Assembly (NCBI RefSeq): GCF_000376985.1
Contig: NZ_AQYA01000033.1
Location: 1-64,000 of the forward strand
Source: Streptococcus henryi DSM 19005
GTDB lineage: Bacteria; Bacillota; Bacilli; Lactobacillales; Streptococcaceae
Length of the DNA stretch: 64,000 nucleotides
Direction: 5' to 3'
The notes below the pieces were generated by a model. That model saw only the letters and a list, made by a program, of their open reading frames with translations. It was not told the DNA's origin and searched no databases. This document shows, one piece after another, positions 18,325-26,610 of the stretch (the first letter of the stretch is position 1; the number at the start of each line of letters is the position of its first letter). The position numbers and the translations under genes were made by a program.

Positions 18325-19041
18325 TTAATGAGCATCACCTTTTTGTCCGTAATAGGCGTTTGGTCCATGTTTACGAAGGTAATGTTTATCCAAAATATAT
18401 TGCGGTGCTGGTTCCACTCGTGGGTTGATTTGTTCTGTGAAGCGGTTCATTTTAGCCACTTCTTCCAAGACTACAGAATGGTAAACAGCTTGCGCTGGAT
18501 CCTTGCCCCAAGTGAATGGTCCGTGATTACGTACAACAATACCTGGTACGGCAACCGGATCGATGCCGCGACGGGTAAATTCTTCAACGATAACAGTGCC
18601 CGTTTCTTTTTCATAAGCACTATCCACTTCATCTGCAGTCAATGAGCGTGCGCAAGGAACTGGACCGTAGAAATAATCCGCATGAGTTGTACCATAAAAT
18701 GGAATATCACGACCTGCTTGTGCCCAGCCAACTGCTTCAGTTGAGTGGGTATGGACAATGCCACCAATAGCTGGCCAAGCCTTATAAAGCTCAACGTGTG
18801 TTGGAAGGTCAGATGATGGATTAAGGTCTCCCTCAACAATGTTACCATCAAGGTCCGTTACCACCATGTTTTCAGGTGTCAACAAATCGTAATCCACCCC
18901 AGAAGGTTTAATGACAATGAGACCTGCCTCACGGTCTACTTCTGAAACATTGCCCCAGGTAAATTTAACCAGACCATGTTCAGGTAAGGATTTATTGGCT
19001 GCGCAGACCCGTTCGCGCATTTCTTGTAATGATTTTGCCAT
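18325..19041 (-). CDS. ulaF: L-ribulose-5-phosphate 4-epimerase
   Basis: Class II aldolase-fold zinc enzyme that makes D-xylulose-5-phosphate, the last ula step before the pentose phosphate pathway. The 238 residues have the zinc ligands in IVHTHSTEA and a later VYHSVVLEEVA, and the phosphate-binding NVSEVD and KPSGVDYD segments. It follows ulaE by 2 bp and is the last gene of ulaABCDEF. Confidence 0.95.
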   Translation of the reverse strand: MAKSLQEMRERVCAANKSLPEHGLVKFTWGNVSEVDREAGLIVIKPSGVDYDLLTPENMVVTDLDGNIVEGDLNPSSDLPTHVELYKAWPAIGGIVHTHSTEAVGWAQAGRDIPFYGTTHADYFYGPVPCARSLTADEVDSAYEKETGTVIVEEFTRRGIDPVAVPGIVVRNHGPFTWGKDPAQAVYHSVVLEEVAKMNRFTEQINPRVEPAPQYILDKHYLRKHGPNAYYGQKGDAH

Positions 19042-19043
19042 TG

Positions 19044-19907
19044 CTAATTTAGCCCCGCTTTCTCAATTAATGGGTAAAGGAAGTCTTGGGCTTCTTTGAT
19101 GGCTGCCCGTGTTTCTTCTACCGTTTCACAATTTTCTGACCACATTTCAATCAAAAATGGTCCCTTATAGTTGGTTTTCTTGATAACATCAAACATTTCT
19201 TGCCAATTGACACAGCCTTGGCCAAATGGTACGTCACGGAATTGGCCTTTGGAACTTTCTGTCACAGCATAGGTATCCTTAAGATGGAGCGCAGCTATTG
19301 ACCTATGGCCAAGATAGAACTCACTCCAAAGATCGTTGTGCCAAGCTGAGACATTACCTGTATCTGGATAGACGAAGAGGTAAGGAGAGTCGATTTCCTT
19401 CTCAACAGCCAAGTACTTTTCGATTGAATTGATGAAAGGATCATCCATGATTTCAATGGAGAGCATGACCTGAGCTTCTTCTGCCCAATCACAAGATTGA
19501 CGCAAATTTTTGATGAAGCGGGCTCTGGTTTCAGGCGATTTTTCCTCATAATAGACATCATATCCAGCCAGCTGAATGGTCCGAACACCTAAATCTTGAG
19601 CCAATTCAATACACTTTTTCATGAGTTCCAAAGATTTAGCTTCAATTTCAGGATCATTTGAACCCAGCGGATAGCGACGGTGTCCAGAGAAGCAAATCGT
19701 TGGGATACGGATGCCAGTTTCATAAATATTCTTAACAATCTCAAGACGCTGCTCCTTGGTCCATTCCAGACGAGCCAAGCGGTCATCAGATTCATCCACA
19801 GACATTTCCACGAAGTCAAAGCCCAGTTCCTTAGCGAAATTGAGACGTTCCAACCATGTAAAGTGTTTTGGGGTAGCTTTTTCATAAATACCAATTGGAC
19901 GAGCCAT
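19044..19907 (-). CDS. ulaE: L-ribulose-5-phosphate (L-xylulose-5-phosphate) 3-epimerase
   Basis: TIM-barrel epimerase converting L-xylulose-5-phosphate to L-ribulose-5-phosphate. The 287 residues include an N-terminal PIGIYEKATPKHFTW, metal-site segments SIEIMDDPF and HLKDTY, and a C-terminal IEMWSEN. It is flanked closely by ulaD (5 bp) and ulaF (2 bp), so it is translationally coupled in the operon. Confidence 0.95.
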   Translation of the reverse strand: MARPIGIYEKATPKHFTWLERLNFAKELGFDFVEMSVDESDDRLARLEWTKEQRLEIVKNIYETGIRIPTICFSGHRRYPLGSNDPEIEAKSLELMKKCIELAQDLGVRTIQLAGYDVYYEEKSPETRARFIKNLRQSCDWAEEAQVMLSIEIMDDPFINSIEKYLAVEKEIDSPYLFVYPDTGNVSAWHNDLWSEFYLGHRSIAALHLKDTYAVTESSKGQFRDVPFGQGCVNWQEMFDVIKKTNYKGPFLIEMWSENCETVEETRAAIKEAQDFLYPLIEKAGLN

Positions 19908-19912
19908 AGCAC

Positions 19913-20578
19913 TTACCCCCAGATTCGTTTGATTTCGTCTTTAAATTCACGCGCTGCTGCTGCTGGATTTTCAGCTTCAGTAATACCACGTCCAGCAATA
20001 AAGGTGAAGACATCTACGCCTTCAAAAAGTTTGAGCGTATCAACATCAAGACCACCTGTTACAGAGACACGGAAGCCCATATCAATGAGTTTCTTAACCT
20101 TGTTAAGGTCTTTTTCACCCCAAGTTTCTCCAGCAAGAAGAGCATCACGAGATTGGTGGTAGATAGCTTGTGAAATACCTGCATCAAGCCATTGTTGAGC
20201 TTGTTCAAAAGTCCAGTCACCATAAAGCTCAATTTGAATTTCTCCTTTTTCAGGGTTAACTTCTTCAATAGCTTTACGAGCAGCCTTCATAGTCGGAATA
20301 GTGGCACAGCAGATACATGTCATCCAGTCAGCACCGCGTTCAGCATTGTTTTTGGCAACTGTTCCACCAGCATCAGCACATTTTGTATCAGCTACGATGA
20401 TTTTATTTGGGAAAAGGCTGCGCAGAACTTCTACCAGTTCAGAACCAACTTGAAGCAGACAAACAGTACCAGCTTCGATAACATCAACTTCATCACCGAC
20501 AGAAACAGCTGCTGTAATAGCTCCTTGCAAATCTGAATGGTCAAGTGCAACTTGTAAATTTGGTAAGCGTTTTGTCAT
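19913..20578 (-). CDS. ulaD: 3-keto-L-gulonate-6-phosphate decarboxylase
   Basis: OMP-decarboxylase-superfamily enzyme that decarboxylates 3-keto-L-gulonate-6-phosphate to L-xylulose-5-phosphate with Mg2+. It has 221 residues with the family motif ADTKCADAGGT (DxKxxDxG) and a GGLDVDTLKLF phosphate-binding end. It heads the catabolic half of the operon, after a 240-bp spacer filled by tandem repeats. Confidence 0.95.
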   Translation of the reverse strand: MTKRLPNLQVALDHSDLQGAITAAVSVGDEVDVIEAGTVCLLQVGSELVEVLRSLFPNKIIVADTKCADAGGTVAKNNAERGADWMTCICCATIPTMKAARKAIEEVNPEKGEIQIELYGDWTFEQAQQWLDAGISQAIYHQSRDALLAGETWGEKDLNKVKKLIDMGFRVSVTGGLDVDTLKLFEGVDVFTFIAGRGITEAENPAAAAREFKDEIKRIWG

Positions 20579-20656
20579 AGTTTTATTCCAAGAGCTAAGA
20601 GATTCATAAAACTGCCCTAGCTCATTCCTTTCTTAAATATAAATCATGTGATTTTG

Positions 20657-20820
20657 AGGAATACCGTATCTTTTCTGTTCCCACCCCAAACGTCCCCCGG
20701 ACACCAGGATGGAATACTATGTATTCCTTATTTCCAACCTAAAAATGTCCCCCGGACATCAGGGTGGAATACTTCGTATTCCTTATTTCCCACCTAAAAA
20801 TGTCCCCCGGACATTTTTAG
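20657..20820. repeat. three-unit 55-bp tandem repeat between ulaC and ulaD
   Basis: GTCCCCCGGACA recurs at 20692, 20747 and 20802, exactly 55 bp apart, and a partial older unit precedes the first. Each unit holds a hairpin GGAATAC-TTC-GTATTCC-type palindrome and a CTAAAAATGTCC/GGACATTTTTAG palindrome (perfect at 20794-20820). The last palindrome includes the ulaC stop codon. The repeats could terminate or process the mRNA between PTS and enzyme genes. Confidence 0.85.
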
Positions 20821-21302
20821 CTATCTAGGTCCAGGCCTTCCAAATAAGGGCTGTCTTTGGATTCTTCTACCATTGCCAAGACTTCTTCTTTGGTTTGGCA
20901 GTTGACTAGGCGTTCAATAGAGTTTTCTAATTCAAAGAGGGCGATGATTTGTGGGATGGCTACTGAGGTGTGGATTTGTGAACTTGTTGCTGCCAAGGCT
21001 AGTAGAACTTGGACGTCTTTACCATCTGAGAATCTCACAGGTTTAGTCAGAGTAATCAATGAAAAGGCATCTCTTTGAACCCCAGCTTCAGGGCGAGCAT
21101 GAGGCATTGCCATACCAGGCATCAAAATATAGTAGGGACCATATTGTTTGGTTGAATCAATAATAGCATCATAGTACTCTTCCTTAACTGCTCCACTTTC
21201 AATCAGCGGTTCAACAGATAATTTAACTGCTTCTTCCCAACTCTCTGCAGTCAGACCTAAGCGAATCGAGTCATTTTCAATAAAGGCTTGTTTTAAATTC
21301 AT
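20817..21302 (-). CDS. ulaC: PTS ascorbate-specific EIIA component
   Basis: Cytoplasmic phosphocarrier that receives phosphate from HPr and passes it to UlaB. It has 161 residues, and the active-site histidine is H68 in MPGMAMPHARPEAG, typical of the mannitol/fructose-type EIIA fold. It sits between ulaB (100 bp) and the tandem repeats. The stop codon lies inside a perfect palindrome. Confidence 0.94.
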   Translation of the reverse strand: MNLKQAFIENDSIRLGLTAESWEEAVKLSVEPLIESGAVKEEYYDAIIDSTKQYGPYYILMPGMAMPHARPEAGVQRDAFSLITLTKPVRFSDGKDVQVLLALAATSSQIHTSVAIPQIIALFELENSIERLVNCQTKEEVLAMVEESKDSPYLEGLDLDS

Positions 21303-21401
21303 AAGTCATTCTCCTTAAGACTCCAAATGAGAAGGTGCTTCCAATTCTCTTTGAAAGCACCCATTCAATTTTTACTCTTCGATAATCGAAGAATTATTAA
21401 A

Positions 21402-21683
21402 CTACTTCAATGCGGCTTCCAATTTTGTTTTGATTTCATTATCATCCATCAAATTGTCAAGACCAATGAGTTTACCATTTGTACGACCATCCAATTCATG
21501 AATCAAATGGTTTGAAGCGACCACGATATCATAACCTGATGCCAAACCTTTTGCTTCACCAACTGAGCAAGAAGCAGATTCCACATTAGCTACGCCAAGC
21601 TGGCGAAGAGCATTTTCAACTTTCATTTTGATAACCATGGATGACCCCATACCGTTACCACATGCTGTAAGAACTTTAACCAT
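21402..21683 (-). CDS. ulaB: PTS ascorbate-specific EIIB component
   Basis: Phosphorylated on a cysteine and donates to the incoming ascorbate on UlaA. The 93-residue product has the active Cys in VLTACGNGMGSS near the N-terminus. Two adjacent ATGs (21686 and 21683) follow GGAGG; the second has the better 8-nt spacing. A longer in-frame reading back to 21749 has no SD and is not used. Confidence 0.93.
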   Translation of the reverse strand: MVKVLTACGNGMGSSMVIKMKVENALRQLGVANVESASCSVGEAKGLASGYDIVVASNHLIHELDGRTNGKLIGLDNLMDDNEIKTKLEAALK

Positions 21684-21711
21684 CATTTTTTCCTCCGTTT
21701 TTTTATCAATC

Positions 21712-21743
21712 TTTTTGGAAAATAGCAGAGCTATTACCAAAAA
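21712..21743 (-). other. intercistronic hairpin between ulaA and ulaB
   Basis: TTTTTGG...CCAAAAA encloses ATAGC/GCTAT, a stem of at least 12 bp. It contains one of the twelve AATAGCAGAGCT motifs of the window (21721-21732). It may set the expression ratio of UlaA to UlaB by partial termination or processing. Confidence 0.55.
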
Positions 21744-21787
21744 TGTCATAATTTTAGATGATTTACTTTGTTTATTACTAATACCTA

Positions 21788-23248
21788 CTATTCAGCAGGA
21801 ACATCACCGCGATAGTAAGCTTCTTTATCTTTAGCTTTTGCAAATTGCAATTGAGGGATAGCGAACAAGAAAATCATAACTAGGGCATAACCGATGATAC
21901 CGATGTATTTGAAGATGTAAGCAAATGGCACCCATGGAATTTCAAAGTCGATGTTTCCGTGGTAACCACCAAAGTTAGCCAAGCCGAGAAGTGATACGGC
22001 AACCGCACCAAGTGCAACTTGAAGCACCCCTGAAATGAAGGATAGAACAACAGCTGCTTTCCAGCCACCGCGTTTATCTGCATAAACTGCAATCGCCGCA
22101 TTATCGAAGAACACTGGTACGAAACCTGTGATAATCAAGACTGGGTTTCTAAAGATAATTAAGAGAACAATGGTAATCAATTGACCAACAAGACCAGTCG
22201 CAAAACCAAAGAGTGGAGCTGCTGCTGAACCAAAACCATAAGATGCTGCAACGTCGACCGCAGGGAATGAACCTGGGAGCAGTTTAGCAGAGATACCTTG
22301 GAAGGCATTAGTCAATTCACCAACGAACATACGTACACCTTGCATAAGGACAAAGATGTAAACTGAGAAGGTAAGTGCTGTTTGGAAAACATACATGAAG
22401 AAGGATTGTTTTTCTGGACTATAGAGAGTACCAGATGTAATCACTTCTGGGTTAGACATAATTTCAGGACCCAAGATAGCCAAGATAGCACCAAAGAACA
22501 CCAACATCAAGGTTGCTGAAGCAACAACTGTGTCATGGAAGATATTCAAGAAGCCTGGCAATTTAAGGTCATCAAGGTTTTCTTCTTTTTTACCAAGTTT
22601 ATGTGCAACCTTATCAACAAACCAGATGGCAAATTGTTGTTGGTGACCAATAGCAAAGCCACCACCCTTTGTCAAACGTTGTGTTGCTTCAACGGTCATG
22701 TTTGAGCTGACTGCCCAGTAGGTTCCACAGAGAATACCGATTAAGGCTGTTCCCAAGAAACTGTTTTTACCAATCATTGGGATTGTTACTAAGAGAATCA
22801 AGGAAATCGTTGCTGCTTGTTGAACCATGATATGACCAGTAATGAACAAGGTACGAATCTTAGTGATTTTACGAAGGGCAACTAGTAGGATATTCCAGAA
22901 GAAACCAATCAAGAGGGCTGTTGCTGCCGCTGCTGTAAAGGCTGGAAATTCTTCTGCAATCTTAGTGTTGGCTGCTGTCAAACCGAAGTAAGGGTCAATA
23001 ACTGCCGCACCGATATTGAATTTTACGTTCAAGGCTGCTAGAATTGGACGAAAGGTCGAAACCAGTCCCCCCGCACCAACATCCAGAATCATATAACCTA
23101 CGGTTGCTTTGATAAAGCCGGCATAAACATCATGTGGTTTCTTCTTTAAAAGAATATAACCAATAAATACAATCAGACCGACGAAGAAAGCTGGTTTTTG
23201 CAAAATATTTTGCGAGAACCAAGTTAAAGGAACTAAGAGTGCATTCAT
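21788..23248 (-). CDS. ulaA: PTS ascorbate-specific EIIC component
   Basis: Membrane permease of the ascorbate PTS. The 486-residue polytopic protein has about eleven hydrophobic helices and conserved loops such as VDVAASYGFGSAAAP and IGHQQQFAIWF, typical of the UlaA/SgaT family. It is the first gene of ulaABCDEF, with an activator operator and a cre upstream. Confidence 0.95.
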   Translation of the reverse strand: MNALLVPLTWFSQNILQKPAFFVGLIVFIGYILLKKKPHDVYAGFIKATVGYMILDVGAGGLVSTFRPILAALNVKFNIGAAVIDPYFGLTAANTKIAEEFPAFTAAAATALLIGFFWNILLVALRKITKIRTLFITGHIMVQQAATISLILLVTIPMIGKNSFLGTALIGILCGTYWAVSSNMTVEATQRLTKGGGFAIGHQQQFAIWFVDKVAHKLGKKEENLDDLKLPGFLNIFHDTVVASATLMLVFFGAILAILGPEIMSNPEVITSGTLYSPEKQSFFMYVFQTALTFSVYIFVLMQGVRMFVGELTNAFQGISAKLLPGSFPAVDVAASYGFGSAAAPLFGFATGLVGQLITIVLLIIFRNPVLIITGFVPVFFDNAAIAVYADKRGGWKAAVVLSFISGVLQVALGAVAVSLLGLANFGGYHGNIDFEIPWVPFAYIFKYIGIIGYALVMIFLFAIPQLQFAKAKDKEAYYRGDVPAE

Positions 23249-23293
23249 AAGATAACTCCTTTTCTAAATTGTTTTATGATTTCTTATGCTTCT

Positions 23294-23359
23294 ATTATAG
23301 TTTTTGAAAGCGCAAACAAAAAGACCAAGAAACACACAGCCAAGTGTTCACAAATGTGC
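23294..23359 (-). promoter_or_regulatory. ulaA operon promoter with UlaR-type operator and cre
   Basis: Minus strand: a 37-bp operator (23323-23359, core GTGAACACTTGGCTGTGT then TCTTGGTC), exactly 23 bp, then -10 TATAAT (23294-23299). A cre-like TGAAAGCGCAAACA (23305-23318) lies between them, as at ulaG. Confidence 0.8.
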
Positions 23360-23381
23360 TGAAGTAGTAATATTAAATAAA

Positions 23382-23439
23382 AAAAGTGAGACGACAGAAT
23401 CGATATTTCAAAAGAAATCGATTCTGTCGTCTCACTTTT
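23382..23439 (-). terminator. long terminator after the VOC gene
   Basis: A perfect 23-bp stem (arms 23382-23404 and 23417-23439, ending GTGAGACGACAGAATCGAT) with a T-run on each side. It separates the VOC gene from the ula promoter. Confidence 0.85.
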
Positions 23440-23609
23440 ACAAATCTCTATCAGCATAAAAAAGCTGTCAAGATAGGAGATAAAGTCAATTAAAACTGTC
23501 TTTGGTCAATAGGTAATATTTAAATAATCATCAGTTTGCTTTTCTACATCGCTCAAGAAATCATAGTCATGTATCTGAAAACTATTTTGTCTTGACTCCA
23601 GTTGCAAAA

Positions 23610-24464
23610 CTATTTCTCCAAGGTAACTTTTGTACGGATACCATCTGAATCTTCCATCAAGAAGCTGTTTTCAGACTTTTCAAGGATGGTCAGACCATAA
23701 AGCTCTGCCTTTTTCAAAGAAGCCTTAAAGAAAATCTCATCTGAAACAAAAATGGTTAGGTGGTTGAGGCCTGGAAGCTTCTCACCACGTTTTGCCAAGT
23801 TCGGTCCAGCCCATTGATTAAAGGCCAGCTGATGATGATAGTTGCCCGAAGCAATCCAAGAAGCAGAGGGAATCGTCATCTTGTCGCCAAGATCAAAGAC
23901 ACGTTGATAAAGCTTAGAAGAGACCAGAGCATTTTTGACGCTCAAATGCACATGGCCAACAATGGTCCCCTCTGACAGAGCAAAATTCTCCTGAACCAGA
24001 CTCTCAGCCAAGACACCATCTGCATCCATCTCCTCAGTCACCCCAATAATTCGCCCATCCTCACGGATATCCCATTCAGACACAGGCTTGTCACGATAAA
24101 TCTCGATACCATTTCCTTCAATGTCGTCTAGGTAAATGGCTTCGCTGTAGCCGTGATCAGCTCCACCAGTGAGGGGGACACCATTTGTTAACAAGTGCTT
24201 AAGCGCTGCACCCAAACTAGGGCGATCAGGCACCAAGATGGCAGTATGATAGAGACCGTAATTATCTTGAGCAGGCAAGTCAGTCTTAACCAAACGCATA
24301 AGAACCTCATCAGAGCCAGCAATGCCCAAATGCACTTGATCTGAAGTTTGATTTAAAACCTTAAAACCGATAAAGTCTCTATAAAAAATAGTTTGTTTTT
24401 CCAAGTCATGAACATTTAAAACAACCTCTCCTAAACGGATAGCTGATTGGTATCTATAAGTCAT
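23610..24464 (-). CDS. VOC (glyoxalase/extradiol dioxygenase) family protein
   Basis: A 284-residue cytoplasmic metalloprotein of the CatE-like group. Two vicinal-oxygen-chelate modules are visible, one starting RLGEVVLNVHDLEKQTIFYR (about 9-28) and one starting VGHVHLSVKNALVSSKLYQR (about 165-185). A conserved YLDDIEGNGIEIYRDKP supplies a metal-ligand Glu. The substrate is not known; relatives have been called catechol dioxygenases, but this is unproven in streptococci. Monocistronic, ended by a strong terminator. Confidence 0.8.
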   Translation of the reverse strand: MTYRYQSAIRLGEVVLNVHDLEKQTIFYRDFIGFKVLNQTSDQVHLGIAGSDEVLMRLVKTDLPAQDNYGLYHTAILVPDRPSLGAALKHLLTNGVPLTGGADHGYSEAIYLDDIEGNGIEIYRDKPVSEWDIREDGRIIGVTEEMDADGVLAESLVQENFALSEGTIVGHVHLSVKNALVSSKLYQRVFDLGDKMTIPSASWIASGNYHHQLAFNQWAGPNLAKRGEKLPGLNHLTIFVSDEIFFKASLKKAELYGLTILEKSENSFLMEDSDGIRTKVTLEK

Positions 24465-24618
24465 AGTTTTCCTTCTTTCATTGTAACTTCTCTAGTTACA
24501 CTTCTTGAAAAGAATTATAACTAATTAGTGATAGTTTGACAAATTATTTGATTAAAAAAACTGATTCGAAACGAAATCAGTTTTCATACTTCCTAAAACG
24601 GAAGATGGCATTTATAAA

Positions 24619-24786
24619 TATAGTGAGATGAATCATCTCTCAGACAAGGAACAGAGGCGCAGATAGCTCCAACAGTCTGGGGAGTGAGTGTTTGAGGTGG
24701 GAAATTAAGGAAACGTCTTTCACTCAGCCGAGAGTAGGGCAAAATGAAAGTGACGATGTATCAAATCTAATTCAAATGACTATAGT
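24619..24786. repeat. long inverted-repeat element, copy 2 of 2
   Basis: It shares CTCAGACAAGGAACA, TTAAGGAAACGTCTTTCACT, CAGCCGAGAGTA and GTGACGATGTATCAAA with the element at 5088-5275. Its ends (TATAGTGAGATGAATCATCT and AATTCAAATGACTATA) are imperfect inverted repeats. The right 20 bp provide the last codons and stop of the CPBP gene. Confidence 0.75.
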
Positions 24787-25468
24787 ATAATGGATTGCTA
24801 ATCAACCACTGAATTAGCCCCCAAAATGCATAGGTGTTCCATGCCATATGTAGTAAAATGGGGTAATAAATTGATTGTGTTTTAGCAAAAAGAATCGCGA
24901 TTATCGAAGAGGGGATAAAGTAGTACAAGAAATCTACTAACGACCAGTCATAATGATAAATATGTAGTATTGAAAAAAGACTTGCTGAAAAAAGAACTGA
25001 AAATAACAGGTCGCGCCCTTTAGATTTCCAAACAGACATAAGTGCACCACGGTATAAAAGTTCCTCGACAATCGGTGATAAGAGGCAGCCATCTATGACC
25101 ATTAAATATAAGAAATACGATCCAGAATGGCTTTGCATATCTTGGGCAATAGCAGAGCTGTTTTGTGTCACAATGACATTATTAAGAAAAATGCAAAGAG
25201 CAAAATAGACTATACTAAGAATAAAGAATATCAAAGTGTTCTTTTTATCAATCTTATTTTTTTGAAAGATAGATATTTTTCCAAAATACACTAAAACAAT
25301 GATAGATAATACTCCAACTAAAGCTATACTAACCATCCGAAAGAGATACCACTGATCATTAACAGGTCTAGGAAAATGAGCAAGGTAAGCTACCAGATAG
25401 GGAAAAATCTGAATACGCAAAAAAATTATCACCATTACACAAAGAAATTGTAAAGTCTTTTGTTTCAT
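24767..25468 (-). CDS. CPBP-family intramembrane metalloprotease, blp-regulated
   Basis: A 233-residue polytopic protein of the CPBP (Abi) family. The catalytic Glu pair and Arg are in SPIVEELLYRGALM, and the metal histidines lie in later helices (ILHIYHYD, LLHMAWNT). In lactic bacteria such proteins often act in bacteriocin self-immunity or peptide maturation. Its promoter carries the full bacteriocin-regulon box pair at standard spacing, so it belongs to the blp regulon although mutS2 and other genes lie between. The C-terminus is built from the end of a repeat element. Confidence 0.85.
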   Translation of the reverse strand: MKQKTLQFLCVMVIIFLRIQIFPYLVAYLAHFPRPVNDQWYLFRMVSIALVGVLSIIVLVYFGKISIFQKNKIDKKNTLIFFILSIVYFALCIFLNNVIVTQNSSAIAQDMQSHSGSYFLYLMVIDGCLLSPIVEELLYRGALMSVWKSKGRDLLFSVLFSASLFSILHIYHYDWSLVDFLYYFIPSSIIAILFAKTQSIYYPILLHMAWNTYAFWGLIQWLISNPLYYSHLN

Positions 25469-25505
25469 TTACCCACCTTTCTTCTTAATTTAATAGTTTT
25501 AACTG

Positions 25506-25572
25506 AGTGTAGCACATTTAGGATTTTAGTTTGTCTGATTTCCTAAAAGGTCATTGAACTTTCCTAAACGGT
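25506..25572 (-). promoter_or_regulatory. blp-regulon promoter of the CPBP gene
   Basis: Boxes read on + as CCTAAAAGGT (25542-25551) and CCTAAACGGT (25563-25572), 21 bp apart. A gap of exactly 30 bp leads to -10 TACACT (minus strand, 25506-25511), extended by TG. Same geometry as the promoters in the island. Confidence 0.8.
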
Positions 25573-25605
25573 TAATTCTCCTCAAAAACAATTACTTCTT
25601 GATAC

Positions 25606-26421
25606 TCATTTCAACTCCAAATCATCTGCATTATACCAGCGGAAGCCATTTTTTTGGCAATATTCGTCAATCTCTCTTGCTAAGGTTGGATCAGCTCCGT
25701 ATTCCAGAAGATAGACTGCTAAATCAGCCTCTTTAACCTTTTCAAGATAACCTTGGAAATAGTCTCTTTCTTTCTCAGCTTGTATACCGCTACTTCTCTT
25801 TTCAAAATCAATACTGGTAAAGACAGCCTCTTGATTGACTCCATCAAAGAGGGAACTAGCTGTATCTTGTTTAATACACTTTGTCACAAAAACATCTCCA
25901 CCATTTATTATTAGCGGCAGCTTATAAGCTTTCAAACCTGAAAGAATCTGACATAGCCCCTCAAAAATGTCATCTGTTGGATAATGGTAATATACGTCAG
26001 CATTGTCCAAGAAAAAACCATCCAAGCCCTTATCAACATAGTCTTTGCCAAGTTCATTGACAATAAAATCCTGCCATTGATTTGACGACACATCTAGCCA
26101 TTCCTCATCAGGCCAATTTTCATAAAGCCCCAGACTTAGGTTCTTGAATCTATCATAATAGGGACGATAGTTTTCTATAGCACCTATATTGATATAGCCA
26201 TAGACTGTCTTACCTTCATCTTGAAGCTCCTTTATCTGTTCAGCCTCAAATTCTGACGGGTCGATAACGATCAAATTATAATCCTTAAGCCGATCCATCT
26301 GTCCGCCGTTTATTCCAAGAAAGACCCCATACCCCTGTGTTGACTTGCTTGAACAGCTGACAATCGGCACCAGACAGGCTAGAGCTATTATGATACCGAG
26401 TAACCATTTCTTAAATATCAT
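25606..26421 (-). CDS. GH114-like glycosidase lipoprotein
   Basis: A 271-residue surface lipoprotein. The signal peptide ends at the lipobox IVSC. The rest is a TIM-barrel-type domain like endo-alpha-1,4-polygalactosaminidases (GH114), with YGYINIGAIENYRPYY, LDVSSNQWQDFI and the acidic GLDGFFLDNADVYYHYP strand that probably holds catalytic Asp residues. The likely role is cutting galactosamine-containing polysaccharide outside the cell. The substrate is inference. Monocistronic; no box pair upstream. Confidence 0.75.
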   Translation of the reverse strand: MIFKKWLLGIIIALACLVPIVSCSSKSTQGYGVFLGINGGQMDRLKDYNLIVIDPSEFEAEQIKELQDEGKTVYGYINIGAIENYRPYYDRFKNLSLGLYENWPDEEWLDVSSNQWQDFIVNELGKDYVDKGLDGFFLDNADVYYHYPTDDIFEGLCQILSGLKAYKLPLIINGGDVFVTKCIKQDTASSLFDGVNQEAVFTSIDFEKRSSGIQAEKERDYFQGYLEKVKEADLAVYLLEYGADPTLAREIDEYCQKNGFRWYNADDLELK

Positions 26422-26509
26422 CTCACAACTCCTTGCCGCAGACCTTAGATTTCATCACAAAGCATACGGAACTTTGGGTTTAACTAAGGACAATCTCCAG
26501 TAGGACTTA

Positions 26510-26610
26510 TACTCTTCGAAAATCAAAATGATAGGTCCTTAAGCCTTCTTGCCTACCATTAGGTATGTCTGCGTCGTCTTGCCTTCTCTAATTTTGATTT
26601 TCATTGAGTA
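26510..26610. repeat. 101-bp MITE inserted at a stop codon
   Basis: TACTCTTCGAAAATCAAAAT ... ATTTTGATTTTCATTGAGTA is flanked by TTA on both sides (26507-26509, 26611-26613). The right TTA is the stop codon (TAA on the minus strand) of the next gene. The interior matches the outer element at 27886-28091 in reverse. Confidence 0.8.

Noticed and set aside
23483-23627. An alternative frame running past the VOC stop, ending ...SDVEKQTDDYLNITY on the minus strand
   Set aside because: It has no start codon or SD of its own, and the VOC protein ends at its usual place. A chance open frame or eroded neighbour is more likely than a frameshifted extension.
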